Assembly: GCF_900104265.1 (NCBI RefSeq)
Contig: NZ_FNJJ01000009.1
Location: 1-64,000 of the forward strand
DNA: 64,000 nt
Origin: Ectopseudomonas guguanensis
GTDB lineage: Bacteria; Pseudomonadota; Gammaproteobacteria; Pseudomonadales; Pseudomonadaceae
Direction: 5' to 3'
The position numbers were made by a program, and so were the translations under genes. Numbering within the stretch: the stretch's first letter is position 1; each line of letters begins with the position of its first letter. The notes beneath the pieces are model-generated. The model was not told the origin of the DNA. It was given only the letters and a program-made list of their open reading frames with translations, and ran no database searches. Shown here in pieces: positions 52,236 through 62,400 of this stretch.

Positions 52236-53489
52236 TCACGACAGTGCCTTGCGCCTCATGCGCAGGCCGTCGAGTAGCAGCGCCGCGCCGAGCAGCGCCA
52301 AGGCGTACAGGGCATCGCTGCCAAGCATCAGCAGCACGCCTGCGCAGAGCAGCGCGCTGAGCCCGGCCAGCAGGCGCCAGATACCGCGTAGCAGCACCCA
52401 GCCGGCCGCCATGCTCAGCAGGTAGATCAGCACGAAGTTGCCGTTGGCGTAGCGGATCAGGTCGTCCACCGACAGGTTCAACGCCGCCGAAAGCGTGGTG
52501 CACAGTGCGCAGCTGATCACCACCAGGAGCAACGCCTTGCCGGGAACGCCGTGGCGATTGCGCACGGCCATTCTGGCCGGCAGGCGACCCTCGTCGGCCA
52601 GGCTCCAGATCAGTCGGGCAAAGCCCTGAATATAGACGTTCATCGAGGCGAAGCAGGCCAGATAGCCGAGCACCGCCACCAGCACGCGCGCCTGTTCGCC
52701 GAGCAGCAGGGAGAACAGGCGGGGCAGGGCGGTGGCGTCGCTGTGGATGTCGCCATAGGTGGCGAAGCTCAGCACCGCCACCGAACAGGCCCAGTACACC
52801 AGGCCGGCCAGCAGCACGCCGAGCAGCAGTGCCAGCGGGAAGTCGCGCTCGGGATGCTTGAACTCCTCGCCCAGGTGGGTGAAGGCCTCGATGCCGACGA
52901 AGCACCAGAACATCACCCCCAGCGCCGTCGGCAACAGGTGCCATTGGCCTTGCATCGCCGGCAGCAGCGGTTGGCTGGCGCGCGGCAGATCACCGACCCA
53001 CCAGATCAGCGCCACGCTGGCGACGATGGCCACGGCGATCAGCCCCTGGAGCATGCCCGAGGCCTTCGGCGGACGCTGGCCAAGCAGGAGGATGGCGCCC
53101 AGTGTAGCCAGTTCGACGAGCAGCAGGCCTCTACGATCAAGGTCGAACAGGGCCAGCCAGAAACCGCTGGCGATATGCAGGGCAGCCGGCAGGCCGACCG
53201 GCAGTACGGCGAGAAACAGCAGGGCGCTGACGCCCTCCATGCGCAGACCGAAGGCGCGACCGATCAGATGCGGCGCGCCGCCGGCATGGGGGAAGCGCTT
53301 GCCCAACTGGGCGAAGGTGAAGGCCACCGGCAGCACCAGGGCGATCAGCAGCAACCAGGCCCACAGCGAGGCCTCGCCGGCGGCGGTGGCGGCCAGTGCC
53401 GGCACCACGAAGATGCCGGTGCCGAGCAGCGAAGTGCTGAGCAGGGCGATGCCCTGCAGCAGGCCCAATTCCTTGTTCAAGCGACTCAT
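52236..53489 (-). CDS. yjeH: YjeH-like amino acid exporter (APC superfamily)
   Basis: A 417-residue APC-type transporter with about 12 helices. It begins MSRLNKELGLLQGIALLSTS with the APC helix-1 motif GTGIFVVPAL. Length and sequence resemble E. coli YjeH, an exporter of methionine and branched-chain amino acids. It is divergent from an Lrp/AsnC regulator gene with 122 bases between them, the usual pairing of an amino acid exporter with its sensor. The exported amino acids are inferred from the family. Confidence 0.85.
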   Translation of the reverse strand: MSRLNKELGLLQGIALLSTSLLGTGIFVVPALAATAAGEASLWAWLLLIALVLPVAFTFAQLGKRFPHAGGAPHLIGRAFGLRMEGVSALLFLAVLPVGLPAALHIASGFWLALFDLDRRGLLLVELATLGAILLLGQRPPKASGMLQGLIAVAIVASVALIWWVGDLPRASQPLLPAMQGQWHLLPTALGVMFWCFVGIEAFTHLGEEFKHPERDFPLALLLGVLLAGLVYWACSVAVLSFATYGDIHSDATALPRLFSLLLGEQARVLVAVLGYLACFASMNVYIQGFARLIWSLADEGRLPARMAVRNRHGVPGKALLLVVISCALCTTLSAALNLSVDDLIRYANGNFVLIYLLSMAAGWVLLRGIWRLLAGLSALLCAGVLLMLGSDALYALALLGAALLLDGLRMRRKALS

Positions 53490-53611
53490 GGGGTATGCTC
53501 ATCCTTTTTGCGATACCGCCATGTTAGGGCGCAGGCCGCGTGCAGGCTGTCGCCTTTTGCCGACGAAATGGCGGTTTTCCCCGTCAGACTGATTGCCGCC
53601 CGAGAGGCCCC

Positions 53612-54031
53612 GTGGACAAGTTCGATCGCCAGATCCTCGCCCTGCTGCGCAGCGATGCGCGCACCTCCGTCAGCCAGATCGCGCGTGAGGTGAACCTGTC
53701 ACGTTCAGCGGTCAGCGAGCGGATTCGCTGTCTGGAAAGCAGCGGGGTGATTCGCGGTTATCACGCCCAGGTGGCCGAGCCGGGCGAGACGGGGGTCAAG
53801 GCCTTTCTCGAACTCTTCTATCAGGGCCGGCGCTGTGAGGAGTACGTCGAGCGCATGCGCGCCCTGCCCGAGGTGCGCCATTGCAGCGGCATCAGCGGGG
53901 AAACCGACATGCTGGTGTTCATCGAGGCACCGAGCATGACGCGCCTGAGCGAGGTGCGCGGCGCCATCGAGGCGTTCCCCGGCATGCAGAAGGTCAAGAC
54001 CCATGTGGTGGTCAAGGACTGGTCGATGTAG
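53612..54031 (+). CDS. Lrp/AsnC family transcriptional regulator
   Basis: A 139-residue Lrp-type regulator. The helix-turn-helix is DARTSVSQIAREVNLSRSAV (about 14-33), then SERIRCLESSGVIRGY, and a RAM/ligand domain follows (GETDMLVFIEAPSM). The GTG at 53612 starts the canonical (V)DKFDRQILALL. It probably senses an amino acid and controls the divergent yjeH-like exporter. It is convergent with the second APC permease, whose stop is 6 bases away. Confidence 0.9.
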   Translation: MDKFDRQILALLRSDARTSVSQIAREVNLSRSAVSERIRCLESSGVIRGYHAQVAEPGETGVKAFLELFYQGRRCEEYVERMRALPEVRHCSGISGETDMLVFIEAPSMTRLSEVRGAIEAFPGMQKVKTHVVVKDWSM

Positions 54032-54037
54032 CGCAGC

Positions 54038-55387
54038 TCATTCGGCGTGTTCGCCCTGCTCGACGGCTTGCGGGCGTTGCAGGGCCAGCAACGGCAGGCC
54101 GGCGCCGAGCACCAGCAACCCCAGCAGCGCGCCGCTGCCGGCGTAGAGCGTGCTGGAATACAGCAGGCCCAGGCAGGTGGCGGCGAACAGCAGCGGCGTC
54201 AGCGGATACAGCGGCACGCTGAACGGCCGGCGTACCCAGGGCTGGCGCTGGCGCAGGCGAATCAGCGCCAGGGCGACGAGGGACATGAACAGCCAGAACA
54301 CCGGAGCGGTGTAGGCCACCATGGTCTCCACGCCGTTCGCGCTCAGTGCGCCGAACAGGATCAGCGGCAGGGTCAGCACGCATTGCAGCAGCAAGGCGCG
54401 CACCGGGGTAGCGCCGCGCTCGTTCCAGCGGCCGATGAAGGCCAGCAACGGCACGTCGCGGCCCAGCGCGTAGTACACCCGCGCGCCGGTGAACAATGTG
54501 GCGTTCAGCGTGCTCAGGGCGGTCAGGCAGACGAACATCGCCAGCAGCGCCTCGGCCCTTGGCCCGGCGACGATGCTCATCAGGTCCGCCGCCACGGCAT
54601 CGCTCTGGCGCAGGCCGTCGAGGCCGAAGATATTCAGGAACACCAGGTTCGCCAGCAGGTAGATGGCGGTCACCACGGCCGTGCCGATCAGCAGCACGCG
54701 GCTCATGTTGCGCGCTGGGTTGCGCAGCTCGCCGGACAGGTAGGCCGCCTCGTTCCAGCCGCCGTAGGTGAGCAGCACGAAGACCATGCCCATGCCCAGC
54801 ATCCCCGCCAGGCTGCCGCCGGCAGGAGCGCTACCGGCGATGCTCGGCTGCGGTTCGGCCAGCGCCAGACCGGCGAGCACCACCGTCAGCAGCGCCAGCA
54901 CCGTCACCCCGGTGAAGAACACCTGGGCGCGCCGCGATTCGCGGGTGCCGAGTACGTTGAGCAGGGTCAGCGCCACCACCACCGAGGCGGCATGCCAGGC
55001 GCTGCCATACTCGCCGAGCGGCAGCAGGCGCTGGGCGTAGTCACCGTAGATGAAGGCGACCACGGCGATGGCGCCGGTCTGGATCACCGTGCCGCGTGCC
55101 CAGGCGAACAGCAGGGCGACTTGCGGGCCCCAGGCCAGGCTCAGGTAATGGTATTCGCCGCCCTGGTCCGGGTGTGCGGCGCCCAGTTCGCCGTAGCACA
55201 GCGCGCCGATCAGCATCACCAGGCCGCCGGCCAGCCACAGCGCCAGATACAGTTCGGCGCTGCCGGCATGCTGCGCCACCAGCGGCGGCAGGCCAAAGAT
55301 GCCGACGCCGATCACCACGCCGACCAGCATGGCGACCGCATCGATGACCGACAGCCCGGCGCGTTGGGAGGACACTAGCGAGGTCAT
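54038..55387 (-). CDS. APC family amino acid permease
   Basis: A 449-residue transporter with about 12 helices. The helix-1 motif is GVVIGVGIFGLPPLVAQ, and the region LTYGGWNEAAYLSGEL near 210 is typical of LAT-like APC members. It moves an amino acid or amine; direction and substrate cannot be read. Its start is 3 bases after the stop of the exported methyltransferase gene, so the two genes form an operon with the methyltransferase first. Confidence 0.88.
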   Translation of the reverse strand: MTSLVSSQRAGLSVIDAVAMLVGVVIGVGIFGLPPLVAQHAGSAELYLALWLAGGLVMLIGALCYGELGAAHPDQGGEYHYLSLAWGPQVALLFAWARGTVIQTGAIAVVAFIYGDYAQRLLPLGEYGSAWHAASVVVALTLLNVLGTRESRRAQVFFTGVTVLALLTVVLAGLALAEPQPSIAGSAPAGGSLAGMLGMGMVFVLLTYGGWNEAAYLSGELRNPARNMSRVLLIGTAVVTAIYLLANLVFLNIFGLDGLRQSDAVAADLMSIVAGPRAEALLAMFVCLTALSTLNATLFTGARVYYALGRDVPLLAFIGRWNERGATPVRALLLQCVLTLPLILFGALSANGVETMVAYTAPVFWLFMSLVALALIRLRQRQPWVRRPFSVPLYPLTPLLFAATCLGLLYSSTLYAGSGALLGLLVLGAGLPLLALQRPQAVEQGEHAE

Positions 55388-55390
55388 GGC

Positions 55391-56191
55391 TCAGCTCCTG
55401 CGCGCGACCCAACCCTGCTGCGCGCCGTCCGCCGGTACGGCCTCGATGCGGTCGCCATTGAGCTGGCCGACATACAGGCGGTCGTCGAGGGTGAAGCGCA
55501 GTTCGTTGCCCTTCAGCTGGCCGCTGAGCCCGCCGAGCTGACCGTCGACCGTACCGGTGACGTTCTGGAAGCGTTGCTCGAGTTCGACCCGATGGCTTTT
55601 CCCGTCGAGTTCGAGGGTCCACTGGCCTGCCACCTTGGCCGGCACGATCCACAGATATACCGAGCTGCCGTTGATCACATCGCTCTGGTCGGGCTCCCAG
55701 TCACCGAGATCGAAAGCATGCGAGACCACTCGCGTGCCCGGCTTGAGCGTGTCGAGAATGACCGGGCGCAAACGCATGTTGACCGTGGACAGCAGGTACA
55801 TGGTCAGCACGTCGGCCTCGGAGATGTCCTTCTGGAACAGGTCGCCCTGCTCGAAGGTGACCTTGTCCGCCACGCCCTCGCGTTCGGCGTTCTGCTGCGC
55901 CTCGTTGACGCGCTCCGGGTCCAGGTCGATGCCGTAGGCTGCTCGCGCGCCATGGGCCTGCACGGCAGAGATGGCGATGCGGCCATCGCCCGAGCCGAGG
56001 TCGATGAGGTAATCGTCCGGGCCGACCTCGGCCAGCTTGAGCATATGCGCCACCACCGGTTCCGGCGTGGGCACGTAGGGCACGTCCAGTCGCGGTGGCT
56101 GCTGGGCCTGCGCGCTGCCGATCAGCAGACTGGCCAGCAATCCGGCGGGCAGGGTGAGGGAGGTGAGGCTACGGAGGGATAGAACGCTCAT
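55391..56191 (-). CDS. Sec-exported SAM-methyltransferase-fold protein
   Basis: A 266-residue protein with a signal peptide (about 1-29, ending SAQA) followed by a class I methyltransferase fold. Motif I is YLIDLGSGDGRIAISAV (about 61-77), the acidic loop is YGIDLDPERVNEA, and VLTMYLLSTVNMRLRP resembles the DOT1-like group. A C-terminal beta-rich part (from about 185) is not typical of small methyltransferases. SAM is not known to be available in the periplasm, so the export signal is odd. It lies 3 bases upstream of an amino acid permease gene. Methyl acceptor unknown. Confidence 0.8.
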   Translation of the reverse strand: MSVLSLRSLTSLTLPAGLLASLLIGSAQAQQPPRLDVPYVPTPEPVVAHMLKLAEVGPDDYLIDLGSGDGRIAISAVQAHGARAAYGIDLDPERVNEAQQNAEREGVADKVTFEQGDLFQKDISEADVLTMYLLSTVNMRLRPVILDTLKPGTRVVSHAFDLGDWEPDQSDVINGSSVYLWIVPAKVAGQWTLELDGKSHRVELEQRFQNVTGTVDGQLGGLSGQLKGNELRFTLDDRLYVGQLNGDRIEAVPADGAQQGWVARRS

Positions 56192-56405
56192 CGGGAAAGG
56201 CTCCTCACAGGTGACGATTTTCCTCCGACTGGCGAGCCGGGCCTAGGTTCGCGCAAGTACCCGGCAGGATCGGGCAAGAAAGGCCTTGCGGCCAGTCGCC
56301 ACAACGCCTGTGGCTGTGTAACCGGATGTGATGCCATCGCCCGGCATTGCCAGCCATTGGCCGCGCAGGCACTGTAGGCGGGTTTTTCGCTTCGGTCGTT
56401 CTCGC

Positions 56406-57626
56406 ATGCGCATCCTGCACACCTCCGACTGGCATCTGGGCCAGCACTTCATGGGCAAGACCCGACAGGCCGAGCATCAGGCTTTCTGCGCCTGGCTGCT
56501 TGCGCAGGTACGCAGCCATGCCGTGGACGTGCTGCTGATCGCCGGCGACGTATTCGACACCGGCGCGCCGCCCAGCTATGCCCGCGAGCAGTACTACCGC
56601 CTGGTGGTGGAACTGCGTGACGCCGGCTGTGCGCTGGTGGTGCTCGGCGGCAACCACGACTCACCGGCCATGCTCGGCGAGAGCCGCAGTCTGCTGGCGC
56701 AACTGGGTACCCGGGTGGTGCCGGGCGTCGGTGTCGATCTCGCCGAGCAGGTGCAGGTGCTGCATGACCGCGAGGGAGTGCCTGGCGCCATTCTCTGCGC
56801 GGTACCCTTCATCCGCCCGCGTGACGTCACGGCCAGCCAGGCCGGGCAGAGCGCGCAGGACAAGCAGCAATCGCTGCAGCAGGCCATCGCCGAGCACTAC
56901 CGAGCCCTGCACGAGCTGGCGCAGCGCAAGCGCGACGAGCTGGGCCTGGCGCTGCCGATCATCGCCACCGGCCACCTCACCACCGTGGGCGCCAGTGCCA
57001 GCGAGTCGGTGCGGGAAATCTACGTCGGCAGCCTCGAGGCCTTCCCCACCAGCGCCTTCCCGCCTGCGGATTACATCGCCCTCGGTCACATCCACAGGCC
57101 GCAGAAGGTCGGCGGCCTGGAGCACATCCGCTACAGCGGCTCGCCCATCGCCCTGTCCTTCGACGAGGCGCGCCAGCAGAAGGAGGTGCTGCTGCTGGAC
57201 TTCGATGCTGCCGCGCTGCAATCGATCACGCCATTGCCAGTACCGGTGTTCCAGCCCATGGCCAGCCTGCGCGGCTCGCTCAAGGAGCTGGCCGGTGCCA
57301 TCGCCGAACAGGCCGCCCAGGGCACGACCGAGCGGCCTGTGTGGCTCGAGGTACAGGTCAGCACCGATGACTACCTGAGCGACCTGCAAAGCCGCATCGA
57401 CGCACTGTGCGAAGGGTTACCTGTCGAGGTGCTGCGCATCCGCCGCGAACGTGGCACGGCCAGCGCCAGCCTGGCCAGCGAAGCGCGGGAGACGCTGGAT
57501 GAACTCAGCGTGGAAGATGTTTTCAGGCGCCGCCTGCAACAGGAAGCGATCGAGGCGCACGACGCCCAGCGCTTGCAGGAACTCTACCGACAGATAGTGG
57601 AAGAGCTGCCCAAGGCCCAGCAGTGA
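56406..57626 (+). CDS. sbcD: DNA exonuclease subunit SbcD
   Basis: A 406-residue Mre11-type nuclease. All phosphoesterase motifs are present: HTSDWHLGQ (6-14), AGDVFDTG, GGNHDSP, GHLTTVG and ALGHIHRPQ. With SbcC it forms the SbcCD nuclease that cleaves hairpins and palindromes and processes DNA ends. The start at 56406 gives the canonical MRILHTSDWHLG. In most relatives sbcC follows at once, often overlapping. Here 1.86 kb with two other genes intervene. Confidence 0.95.
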   Translation: MRILHTSDWHLGQHFMGKTRQAEHQAFCAWLLAQVRSHAVDVLLIAGDVFDTGAPPSYAREQYYRLVVELRDAGCALVVLGGNHDSPAMLGESRSLLAQLGTRVVPGVGVDLAEQVQVLHDREGVPGAILCAVPFIRPRDVTASQAGQSAQDKQQSLQQAIAEHYRALHELAQRKRDELGLALPIIATGHLTTVGASASESVREIYVGSLEAFPTSAFPPADYIALGHIHRPQKVGGLEHIRYSGSPIALSFDEARQQKEVLLLDFDAAALQSITPLPVPVFQPMASLRGSLKELAGAIAEQAAQGTTERPVWLEVQVSTDDYLSDLQSRIDALCEGLPVEVLRIRRERGTASASLASEARETLDELSVEDVFRRRLQQEAIEAHDAQRLQELYRQIVEELPKAQQ

Positions 57627-57899
57627 GCGTCAGGCACCGGCTTGATCCATTGCTGCGCAGCCGGATGGAAGTGGATAGATGGTCGATCCAGCAGGCCTTT
57701 TCGTAGAGCCGCTGGCTAACCACGCACGCAGATTGTTCGCTTCGCTCTCTGGGACTGGCTGAAGCCGGCCCCTCAATCAAGCGCTCTGCTTTTGCCTGCC
57801 CGCTAGGTTGATCGTTCCGCTGCAGGGCTCGCCTGTTTGTGGCCCGAGCTGCCGCAGGCATTCTATGCTGTGGGTGGTGGCTTTGGCTGAGGTGCGAAA

Positions 57900-58997
57900 G
57901 TGCCGTTATTCAATGCGTTGGCGCGATCGCTGGATCCGTTGCACGGGGCGCAGGCTGCGACCCGGCAGGCGTTCGACCATTGGTATCGTCAGGCGAAGAT
58001 TCCGCAGATTCGCTACGTCGCCTTCCTGACCATGGCGCTGTACCTGATGTACGCCGCCATCGAGCAGAACGTGGCGAGCGAGCAGGTGTCGGCCCGTTTC
58101 ATCGTCCATGGACTGATGGTGCCCGGCGCGCTGCTGGCGGTGGGCTTGCTGAGTTTTCAGCCGAATCGCCAGCGCACCATGTTCGCCATTCTCACGGTGG
58201 CACCGGTGTGTACGGCGGCGGCCAATCTCCATTTCAATTTCGGCACGCCGCTGTTCGTCCATTATGCGCCGGAGCTCTACCTCAACCTGATGTGGACCTT
58301 CGCCGTCTCCGGTCTCACCCTGCGTCAGGCCCTGGCAACGGCCTCGGCGTCGGTGCTGGTGATTCTTGTCGTCACTCTCGGCCATTCGCTGGAGCCGGGC
58401 ATGCAACGGCTGCACCTGATCTGGATTCTCGCTTCGTTCTCCTTCGGTCTGCTCAGCGCCTTCCTGCTGGAGAGGGTGCACAAGCGCATGTTCCTGCATC
58501 AGGACAGCCTGGCCCTGAGCGCCAGCATCGACAGCCTGACCGGGCTGTGGAATCGTGCGCGCACCCTGCATTTTCTCGCCGAGGAGGCTGCGCGCGCCGA
58601 TCGTTACGGCACGCCTTTCTCGGTGGTGCTGATCGATATCGACCACTTCAAGAGCGTCAACGATACCCATGGCCATGCGGCGGGTGACAGCGTGCTGCGT
58701 CAGTTCGCCGGGCTGCTGCGTGACGGAGTGCGTGTGGTCGACCGGGTTGGCCGGCTCGGCGGCGAGGAGTTTCTGATCGTCCTGCCGCAGACCGATGCAG
58801 AGCACGCGGAACAGGCCATGCAGGCGCTGCAGACGCGGATCAACGGTTTTTCGTTCGATCGCGTGCAGCGCAAGAGCGCCAGCTTCGGCATCGCCGAATA
58901 CCGCCGCGGCGAAAGTATCGACAGCCTGATGGAGCGTGCCGATCAGGCGATGTACCGGGCCAAGGCCAATGGCCGCGACCGCATCGAGATACTCTGA
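57900..58997 (+). CDS. Membrane-bound diguanylate cyclase (GGDEF)
   Basis: A 365-residue protein with about six hydrophobic segments between residues 38 and 195, then a GGDEF domain with intact RLGGEEF (about 280). An RxxD site (RVVD) is five residues before it, so product inhibition is likely. It makes c-di-GMP at the inner membrane. The sensor segment resembles no domain that I can name. The GTG start follows GAGGTGCG. It sits between sbcD and sbcC, where no such gene is usual. There is no EAL domain. The 273-base gap upstream shows nothing I recognise. Confidence 0.9.
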   Translation: MPLFNALARSLDPLHGAQAATRQAFDHWYRQAKIPQIRYVAFLTMALYLMYAAIEQNVASEQVSARFIVHGLMVPGALLAVGLLSFQPNRQRTMFAILTVAPVCTAAANLHFNFGTPLFVHYAPELYLNLMWTFAVSGLTLRQALATASASVLVILVVTLGHSLEPGMQRLHLIWILASFSFGLLSAFLLERVHKRMFLHQDSLALSASIDSLTGLWNRARTLHFLAEEAARADRYGTPFSVVLIDIDHFKSVNDTHGHAAGDSVLRQFAGLLRDGVRVVDRVGRLGGEEFLIVLPQTDAEHAEQAMQALQTRINGFSFDRVQRKSASFGIAEYRRGESIDSLMERADQAMYRAKANGRDRIEIL

Positions 58998-59063
58998 GGG
59001 CAGGCCCGAACTGCGCATTCCCACTCCGGTCGAATCCCTGCCCTCATTACTCTGGAGCCCCTC

Positions 59064-59426
59064 ATGCAACGAACTGCGTATTTTCTCGCGGCTGCAGCCG
59101 CTGCCCTGTTGCTCACTGGCTGTGCGAAAAACTCCAGCGAGCAGGACGCCAGGCTGACCGAGCAATGGCTGGGACGCTGGAGCGGGCCGGAGGGCACCTA
59201 CCTGGAAATCACAGGCACGCCCGCTGACTACCGTCTGACCATCGCCAACCTCGACGGCCCGCGACGCTTCGTCGGCCGTGCGCAGGGAGCGCAGATCGTC
59301 TTCGTGCGCGACGGCGTGGCGGAGCGCATTCGCGCCACCAACGGTGAGGCCACCGGCATGAAATGGCTGCTGGACAAACAGAACTGCCTGACCGTGCGCA
59401 GCGGCGAGGGCTACTGCCGCGATTGA
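59064..59426 (+). CDS. Small lipoprotein between sbcD and sbcC
   Basis: A 120-residue lipoprotein with signal sequence and lipobox LLLTGC (cysteine at 20). The mature part is a compact beta-rich domain (LGRWSGPEGTYLEITGT, YRLTIANLDGPRRFVGRAQG), with two C-terminal cysteines (NCLTVRSGEGYC). GGAG precedes the ATG. It follows the diguanylate cyclase by 66 bases and precedes sbcC by 58 bases. No known function; it is probably anchored to the outer membrane because no aspartate follows the cysteine. Confidence 0.82.
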   Translation: MQRTAYFLAAAAAALLLTGCAKNSSEQDARLTEQWLGRWSGPEGTYLEITGTPADYRLTIANLDGPRRFVGRAQGAQIVFVRDGVAERIRATNGEATGMKWLLDKQNCLTVRSGEGYCRD

Positions 59427-59484
59427 GCCGTTACGCCACAGGGATATGCCAGAATGAACGCCTTCAACGGCTTACGACCTGTGC

Positions 59485-62400
59485 ATGAAAATCCTCAGCC
59501 TGCGCCTCAAGAACCTCAACTCGCTCAAGGGCGAATGGAAGATCGATTTTGCCGCCGAGCCCTTCGCCGGCAGCGGCCTGTTCGCCATCACCGGGCCGAC
59601 CGGCGCGGGCAAGACCACGCTGCTCGATGCGATCTGCCTGGCCCTGTACCACCGCACACCGCGAATGAGCACGCTGTCGGCCAGTGGCAACGAGCTGATG
59701 ACCCGGCACACTGCCGACTGCCTGGCCGAGGTGGAATTCGAGGTGAAAGGGCAGGGCTATCGCGCCTTCTGGAGCCAGCGCCGCGCGCGGGACAAGGTCG
59801 AAGGCGCGCTGCAGGCGCCCAAGGTGGAGCTGGCGCGTATTGCCGACGGTGAAATCCTCACCGACAAGATTCGCGAGAAGGAACACCTTACCGCCGAACT
59901 GACCGGCCTGGACTTCGAGCGTTTCACCAAATCCATGCTGCTGGCCCAGGGCGGTTTCGCGGCCTTCCTCGAGGCCAACGCCAACCAGCGTGCCGAGCTG
60001 CTGGAGGAACTGACCGGCACCGAGGTGTACGGACTGATCTCGCAGCAGGTCTACGAGCGCACCAAGGCGTCGGAACAGGCGCTGAATCTGCTGAAAAGCC
60101 GCGCCCAGGGCATGGAGCTGCTGGACGAGGCGCAGCGCGCCGAACTGCAGGCCGAGCATCAGCGCCTGAATCAGGAGGAGGCGCCGCTGCTGGCTCGGCA
60201 GCAGGCCCTGCAAGGCCAGCGCCGCTGGCGCGAAGCCCTGCAACAGGCCGAGCAGCAATGCGAGCGGGCGCGACTGGGACTGGAGCAGGCGCAGCAGGCG
60301 CGCAACGAGGCGGCCGGCGAGCTGCAGCGTCTGGCCGCCAGTGAACCGGCCGCGCGCCTGCAGCCGTTGTATCAGAGCTGGCAACAGCTGCAGCAGGACC
60401 GGCAGCAGGCGCAGCAGGAGCTGGACAACCTGCAGGCGCAGCAGCGCCACAGCAGCGAGCGCGAACATCGGCAGCTCTGGCTGGCCAGCCGCTACGCCCG
60501 GCAATGCCTGAGCCTGCACCAGAGCGAACAGCAGCGTCTGACCGAGCAGCGTGACGCGCTGCAAGCACGCCTGAACGATGCGCCGCAGCGAGCGCGTTTG
60601 GGCGAGTTGCTCGGCGGCTGGCGCGCGCAGTTCGATCAGCGCGGGCAACTGCTCATGCGGCAGCAGACGCTGCGCGCGGGCATGGCGCAGGAGCGCGAGC
60701 AGCTCGCTGCCTTGCAACGGCAGCGTGATCAGCTTGCCGCGCAACAGACGGACGCGGCGACGCGGCTGGAGCAGGCCCAAGCCCGCGAAGCCGAACAGCA
60801 CAGCGAGCTGCAGGCGTTGCTCGGCGCGGACGACGAGGCCGGGCTGCGGCAGCGCTGGCAGCAGCTGCAGGTGCAGGGAAGGGCGCTGGATCGCCTGGAA
60901 CAACTGGCGCAGAGCCGCGAGCAGACGGCCGAACAGATCGCCGAGCTGACCCCGCACCTGGCGCAGCTGCACACACAGCACGCCGCCAGGAACGATGAAA
61001 TCACCGGCCTGCGTGAGCGCTACAAGGTGCTCAAGCAGCAGGTTGCCGACAAGGAAAAGCTGCTGGAGCAGGAGCAGCGTATTCAGGATCTGGAAGCCTA
61101 TCGTGCCCAGCTGCAGCCGGGCGAAGCCTGCCCATTGTGCGGTTCGCACGAGCATCCGGCGGTCAGCCAGTACCAGGCGCTGGATGTCTCCGCCACGCGC
61201 CAGGCGCTGGAGCAGTGCCGCAGCGACCTGGCGCAGCTGGAAAGCCAGGGCGGCACCCTGCGCGATGAACTGACCCGTCTGGCCACGCAGATCGCCCAGC
61301 TGCAGCAGCAACTGGAACAGGCGCAACAGCGTGTCGCCCAACAGGACGCGCAGTGGCAGCAGCAACTGGCCGAGCAGGCCCTGCAGATCGCCGATGGCGC
61401 AGCGCTGCGGCAGTTGCAGCGGGAGCATGAGCAGCATCTGGGGCAACTGCAGCAGCGTCTCGCCCAGGTCGAAACCCGCCAGGCCGAGCTGACGCAGGCG
61501 CGCAGCGCCCGCGAGATTGCCGAACGGGCGCTGGCCGATATGCAGCAGCGCCAGGCGTTGCTGGCGCGCGATGAAGAAAACCTGCAGGCGCGTCAACGCG
61601 AACAGAACGAGCGTCTGCAAGGATTGGAGCAGGAACTGCGGCATCACGATCAGGCGCTGCTGGCCAGCCTCGAGGGCTTTGCCTCGGAGTTGCCGGCCGA
61701 CGCCGACACCTGGCTGGCCGAGCAGGCGAGTGCCTGGCGCGACTGGCAGCAGGCTCAGGCGCAGGACCAGCAGGTGCAGGAGCAGCTGCGCGAAACCCAG
61801 CGTCTGCTCGCCGAAGCCGAGGCCCGGGCCGAGCAATGGCAACAGCGCTGGCAGGTCGAACAGGCCCAGGCGCTGATCGAGCCCGAGCCAGTGGTGCAGC
61901 CCGAGCAGGCCCTGCAAGGTGCTATCGACAGCCTGGCCAGCGCGCAGCGCGAAAGCGATGCCCTGCGTGGCCGGCAGCAGAGCCAGCAGAGCCTGCTGCA
62001 GCAACTGCAGCAGCGCCTGAGCGAAGCCGAGCAGCGCTGGCAGCAGGCGCTGGCGGCCAGCCCCTTCACTGACCTGCAGGCATTTCTCGCCGCGCTGCTG
62101 GAGGAGGACGAACGCGAGCGTCTGACGAGTTTGCAGGCGCGTCTGCAGCAAGCCCTTACCGAGGCCACGACCTTGTTGGCCGCCGCCGACGCGCAATGGC
62201 AGCAGTTGAGCGCCGCACCGCAGACCGAGCTGACGCTGGCCGAGCTGGATGAGCAGCTGCAGGCGCTGCAATTGGCCTTGCGCGAGCTGAGCCAGCGTCA
62301 GGGCGAGCTGCGCGCCCAGTTGCAGGCCGACGATGCGCGGCGCAGCAGTCAGCAGGCGCTGTTCGCCGAGATCGCCGCACAGGAGAGCGAGCACGCATTG

